Origin: Anaerolineales bacterium UBA5069
GTDB lineage: Bacteria > Chloroflexota > Anaerolineae > Caldilineales > Caldilineaceae
Assembly (NCBI GenBank): GCA_002415895.1
Contig: DIAV01000101.1
Span: 4,858-13,688 of the forward strand
Direction: 5' to 3'
DNA length: 8,831 nucleotides
The translations under genes were made by a program, and so were the position numbers. Position 1 is the stretch's first letter. Each line of letters begins with the position of its first letter. Shown in pieces: positions 6,667 to 8,831 of this stretch. The notes beneath the pieces are model-generated. The model was not told where the DNA came from, did no database searches, and saw only the letters and a program-made list of their open reading frames with translations.

Positions 6667-7620
6667 ATGCACACCTTCACTGACTTACGCCAGGCCAATC
6701 TGGCTGGCCCCACCTACGTCACACTGGGCAATTTTGACGGGCTGCACCTTGGCCACCAGGCGCTGCTGATTCGGGCGCGCGAGCTTGCCGCGGCATCCAG
6801 CGCCCAAACAGCCATTGTCACCTTCAATCCCCACCCCTTTGCCATCCTGCGCCCCGGGCAGCCGCTGCTCACGCTCACCACCCCCAACGAGCGCCTCATG
6901 CTCGCCGCCGCATTGGGCGTCGATATTGGCGTTGTCCATCCCTTCACTTTGGAAACAACGCAACTCAGCGCACGCGCATTTGTCGAACTCCTGCAAGCGC
7001 ACCTGGGCATGGCGGGCCTTGTCGTCGGTCCCGATTTCGCGCTCGGCCGCAACCGCAGCGGCGACATACCCACCCTGCGCACGCTCGGCGGCGAACTGGG
7101 ATTCACCGTTGACATTGTGGAGCCAATCGAACGCGCCGGCATCCCCGCACGCAGCAGCACCATTCGCGATCTGCTGGTGGAAGGCGCTGTCGAAGGCGCC
7201 GCCGCCCTGTTGGGACGCCCTTACAACGTTACCGGCGACGTGGCGCGCGGCGACCAGCGCGGCCGCTTGCTGGGCAGCCCAACGGCCAATATTGCCGTGG
7301 CGGCAGGCAAATTGCTCCCCGCCAACGGTGTCTACGCCACCCTGACGCGCCTGTGCACACCCGCGCGCGCCTGGGCCTTCGCCAGCGTCACCAATGTAGG
7401 GGTGCGCCCCACCGTTGACGGGCAACATCACCGTGTGGAGGCGCACCTGCTCGACTTTCCGCCAGCCGAACTGCCCGATAACCTCTATGGCCAGATTCTC
7501 TCCGTTGAGTTTATCGCGCGCCTGCGCGGCGAAAAGCGCTTTGATAGCCTGGATGCGCTCAGCGCACAGATTCAGCATGACATTTTGCAGGCGCGCCACA
7601 TCTTTGCTGACCTGCCTTGA
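6667..7620 (+). CDS. ribF: Bifunctional riboflavin kinase/FMN adenylyltransferase RibF
   Basis: This 317-residue enzyme phosphorylates riboflavin to FMN and adenylylates FMN to FAD in the cytoplasm. The N-terminal adenylyltransferase domain shows LGNFDGLHLGH (20-30), FNPHP (53-57), GPDFALGRNRSGD (121-133) and SSTIRDLL (163-170). The C-terminal kinase domain shows GRLLGSPTAN (199-208, with the PTAN metal/nucleotide motif), NGVYA (220-224), NVGVRPT (243-249) and the EAHLLDF strand with likely catalytic Glu258. It ends in the usual helical RLRGEKRFDSLDAL segment. The Phe commonly found before PTAN (GFPTAN) is Ser204 here. Length is typical. ATG 6667 lies three bases after the truB stop without a clear ribosome binding site, so translation is probably coupled to truB. 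The truB-ribF pairing is very common. Confidence 0.97.
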   Translation: MHTFTDLRQANLAGPTYVTLGNFDGLHLGHQALLIRARELAAASSAQTAIVTFNPHPFAILRPGQPLLTLTTPNERLMLAAALGVDIGVVHPFTLETTQLSARAFVELLQAHLGMAGLVVGPDFALGRNRSGDIPTLRTLGGELGFTVDIVEPIERAGIPARSSTIRDLLVEGAVEGAAALLGRPYNVTGDVARGDQRGRLLGSPTANIAVAAGKLLPANGVYATLTRLCTPARAWAFASVTNVGVRPTVDGQHHRVEAHLLDFPPAELPDNLYGQILSVEFIARLRGEKRFDSLDALSAQIQHDILQARHIFADLP

Positions 7621-7701
7621 TTTGTCGTTCATTCACCGCAGCGCAACCCGCTGTTCTTGCAGCGGCAGCGCGCTGAAATTCAGTATCGTTTGCCACAAAA
7701 C
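7621..7701 (+). other. Short gap after ribF with small inverted repeats
   Basis: CCGCTG 7648-7653 pairs with CAGCGG 7660-7665, and the palindrome CAGCGCGCTG lies at 7666-7675. No T-run follows, so termination after ribF is uncertain. No clear promoter pair or ribosome binding site is visible ahead of the gene at 7702. Confidence 0.4.
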
Positions 7702-8831
7702 ATGAAACCAATACAGCAACGAAAGCAGTCTCTCCTGTTCGGCCCCGTGTCGCTGCTCCTGTCGGCCCTGCTGCTCGCCTCGTGCATGCCCATTTCGCCC
7801 CTCAGCTTCCCCCTGAACGGTGGCCCTACGCCACCCGTCGGCGCGCCCCTTGCGGCCCCGGGCGCAGCAACCGTTGTGGCATCCACACTCTCTACCACGC
7901 CCGCCACCAACACGGTTGCCACCACAGAAACGGTTGCACGCGCCGCACCCACTGCGGAGCCCGCTGCTGAGCCCGCTGCCGACACAGTGCAGGCTGTCGC
8001 GGGCTTGGGCGGCCTCGCCAGTGCAACCAGCGCAGTCACCAGCACAGCGCAGATCACTGCGCCTGCGCCCAGTCAAGTCGCCATCCCCAAACCCGTGCCC
8101 CCCATCAACCCGATTACCATGGCCGCCGCGCTCGATTGTCTCGCCCAGGGTGACGTTGTCTACGCGCTGGCACTGCAAAACACAAACGTGCGCCAGGACG
8201 CCGCGCCCAATGCTTGTCGCATTGGGCGCATTCCCCGCGGCACGCTTGTGCGCGTCACGGGCGATGCATCCTCTCAGCCACCCGCCGGCGTAACGGCCGC
8301 TGCCACCCCGACCCCGGTCGCAAGCACAGCAGCGCAAATCGGGTACAACGAAGATGTGCTGCCCATCCTCCAGCGCAACTGCAATACCTGCCACAGCGCC
8401 GTTGCCAAAAGCATGGAACTGCAAGTCACCTCCTATGCGGGCATTATGCAGGGCAGCGCCCGCGGTCCGGTCATCCTCCCCGGCGACGCCACCGGCTCAC
8501 TGCTCTGGCAATTGGTCAGCACCGGCAAGATGCCCCTGATTGGCTCACTGACCAGCAATGAGAAGACGCTCATCAAAGACTGGATTGACCAGGGCGCGCC
8601 CGAAGATCGCCCGCTTGCGGCATCTGCGCCAGGCGATCAGAACACCACCGCCTCTCCATCAGCGGCGCAAAGCCAGCTCTGGCTCAATGTCGCCGCCGAC
8701 GATGTCAATCCCGTCAACGATGTCTGCGCCGCGCCCCTTGCCAATCCTGCGCATGTTGTGAGCAGCCAGTTACTGCTGCCCATTGTCTGCGCCGAGAAAC
8801 CCGACGCCGTCGCGCTGGACCATCTACGTGT
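7702..8831 (+). CDS. Lipoprotein with SH3-like segment and planctomycete-type cytochrome c domain (3' partial)
   Basis: The frame is open from ATG 7702 to the window edge (376 residues, incomplete). A lipoprotein signal is clear: basic start MKPIQQRK, hydrophobic core about 11-26, lipobox LASC with Cys28. A Thr/Ala/Pro-rich linker covers about 30-140. Residues 158-187 (NTNVRQDAAPN...GRIPRGTLVRVTG) resemble a bacterial SH3 domain, with Cys146 and Cys172 as possible disulfide partners. Residues 213-300 match the c-type domain of planctomycete-like cytochromes: YNEDVLPIL, haem motif CNTCH (Cys227, Cys230, His231), VILPGD, KMP with Met277 as possible distal ligand, and DWIDQGAPED with Trp294. A second Ala/Ser-rich linker follows. 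It is likely anchored outside the membrane and could take part in electron transfer or in binding; its role is unknown. There is no good ribosome binding site. It lies 81 bases after ribF, and the function link is doubtful. Confidence 0.85.
   Translation, partial: MKPIQQRKQSLLFGPVSLLLSALLLASCMPISPLSFPLNGGPTPPVGAPLAAPGAATVVASTLSTTPATNTVATTETVARAAPTAEPAAEPAADTVQAVAGLGGLASATSAVTSTAQITAPAPSQVAIPKPVPPINPITMAAALDCLAQGDVVYALALQNTNVRQDAAPNACRIGRIPRGTLVRVTGDASSQPPAGVTAAATPTPVASTAAQIGYNEDVLPILQRNCNTCHSAVAKSMELQVTSYAGIMQGSARGPVILPGDATGSLLWQLVSTGKMPLIGSLTSNEKTLIKDWIDQGAPEDRPLAASAPGDQNTTASPSAAQSQLWLNVAADDVNPVNDVCAAPLANPAHVVSSQLLLPIVCAEKPDAVALDHLR
8203..8229. other. Perfect 11-bp inverted repeat within the lipoprotein gene
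   Basis: GCGCCCAATGC (8203-8213) is exactly complementary to 8219-8229, with loop TTGTC. It lies in the coding region of the SH3-like segment (residues 168-176). It could be a chance result of GC-rich coding sequence or a translational or mRNA-stability hairpin. Confidence 0.6.

Noticed and set aside
6685..7632. 315-residue ORF on the minus strand
   Set aside because: It mirrors ribF almost end to end. All conserved RibF motifs are on the + strand and the antisense product shows none.
7633..8424. 263-residue minus-strand ORF, Gly/Arg/Cys-rich
   Set aside because: It overlaps the lipoprotein gene, whose + frame has a lipobox and haem motif and stays open to the window edge.

Overview
The window is high-GC bacterial DNA with every recognisable gene on the + strand. 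It is dominated by a conserved housekeeping cluster for translation and RNA metabolism: a 3' gene end that is probably nusA, then rnpM (ylxR), infB, rbfA, an nrnA-type DHH phosphoesterase, truB and ribF. This gene order is widespread in bacteria. The organism is most likely a member of the Chloroflexota (Anaerolineae/Caldilineae-like). That rests on the high GC, frequent GTG starts, a short IF2 with a glycine-rich N-terminus, and a downstream lipoprotein combining an SH3-like segment with a planctomycete-type cytochrome c domain. It is an inference; no marker in the window proves it.

Layout. 1-762: C-terminal tail of probable NusA, low-complexity and ending in a lysine-rich then acidic tail. 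763-932: non-coding gap dominated by a long imperfect palindrome that looks like a dispersed repeat. 933-1289: rnpM. 1290-1838: 549 bases with no credible gene but several inverted repeats, including two tandem hairpins just upstream of infB. 1839-3974: infB. 3975-4102: gap with a perfect 14-bp hairpin. 4103-4552: rbfA, overlapping by four bases the DHH phosphoesterase gene at 4549-5529. 5632-6663: truB. 6667-7620: ribF, three bases after truB. 7621-7701: short gap with small hairpins. 7702 to the window edge: an incomplete lipoprotein gene.

How the genes work together. NusA tunes transcription elongation and termination. RnpM is known in Bacillus as an RNase P-associated protein. IF2 places initiator tRNA on the small subunit, RbfA matures 16S rRNA, TruB makes the T-loop pseudouridine of tRNA, and NrnA-type enzymes clear very short RNAs. 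RibF makes FMN and FAD and is a frequent neighbour of truB. The last gene is exported and probably haem-binding; its link to the cluster is likely only positional.

No CRISPR array, tRNA, rRNA, transposase or phage gene was seen. No wholly novel system is evident. The points most worth following up are the palindromic repeat, the structured infB leader, the perfect 14-bp hairpin between infB and rbfA, the 16-residue insertion near the TruB active site, the nine-G tract in nrnA, and the SH3-cytochrome lipoprotein with an 11-bp hairpin inside its coding sequence.
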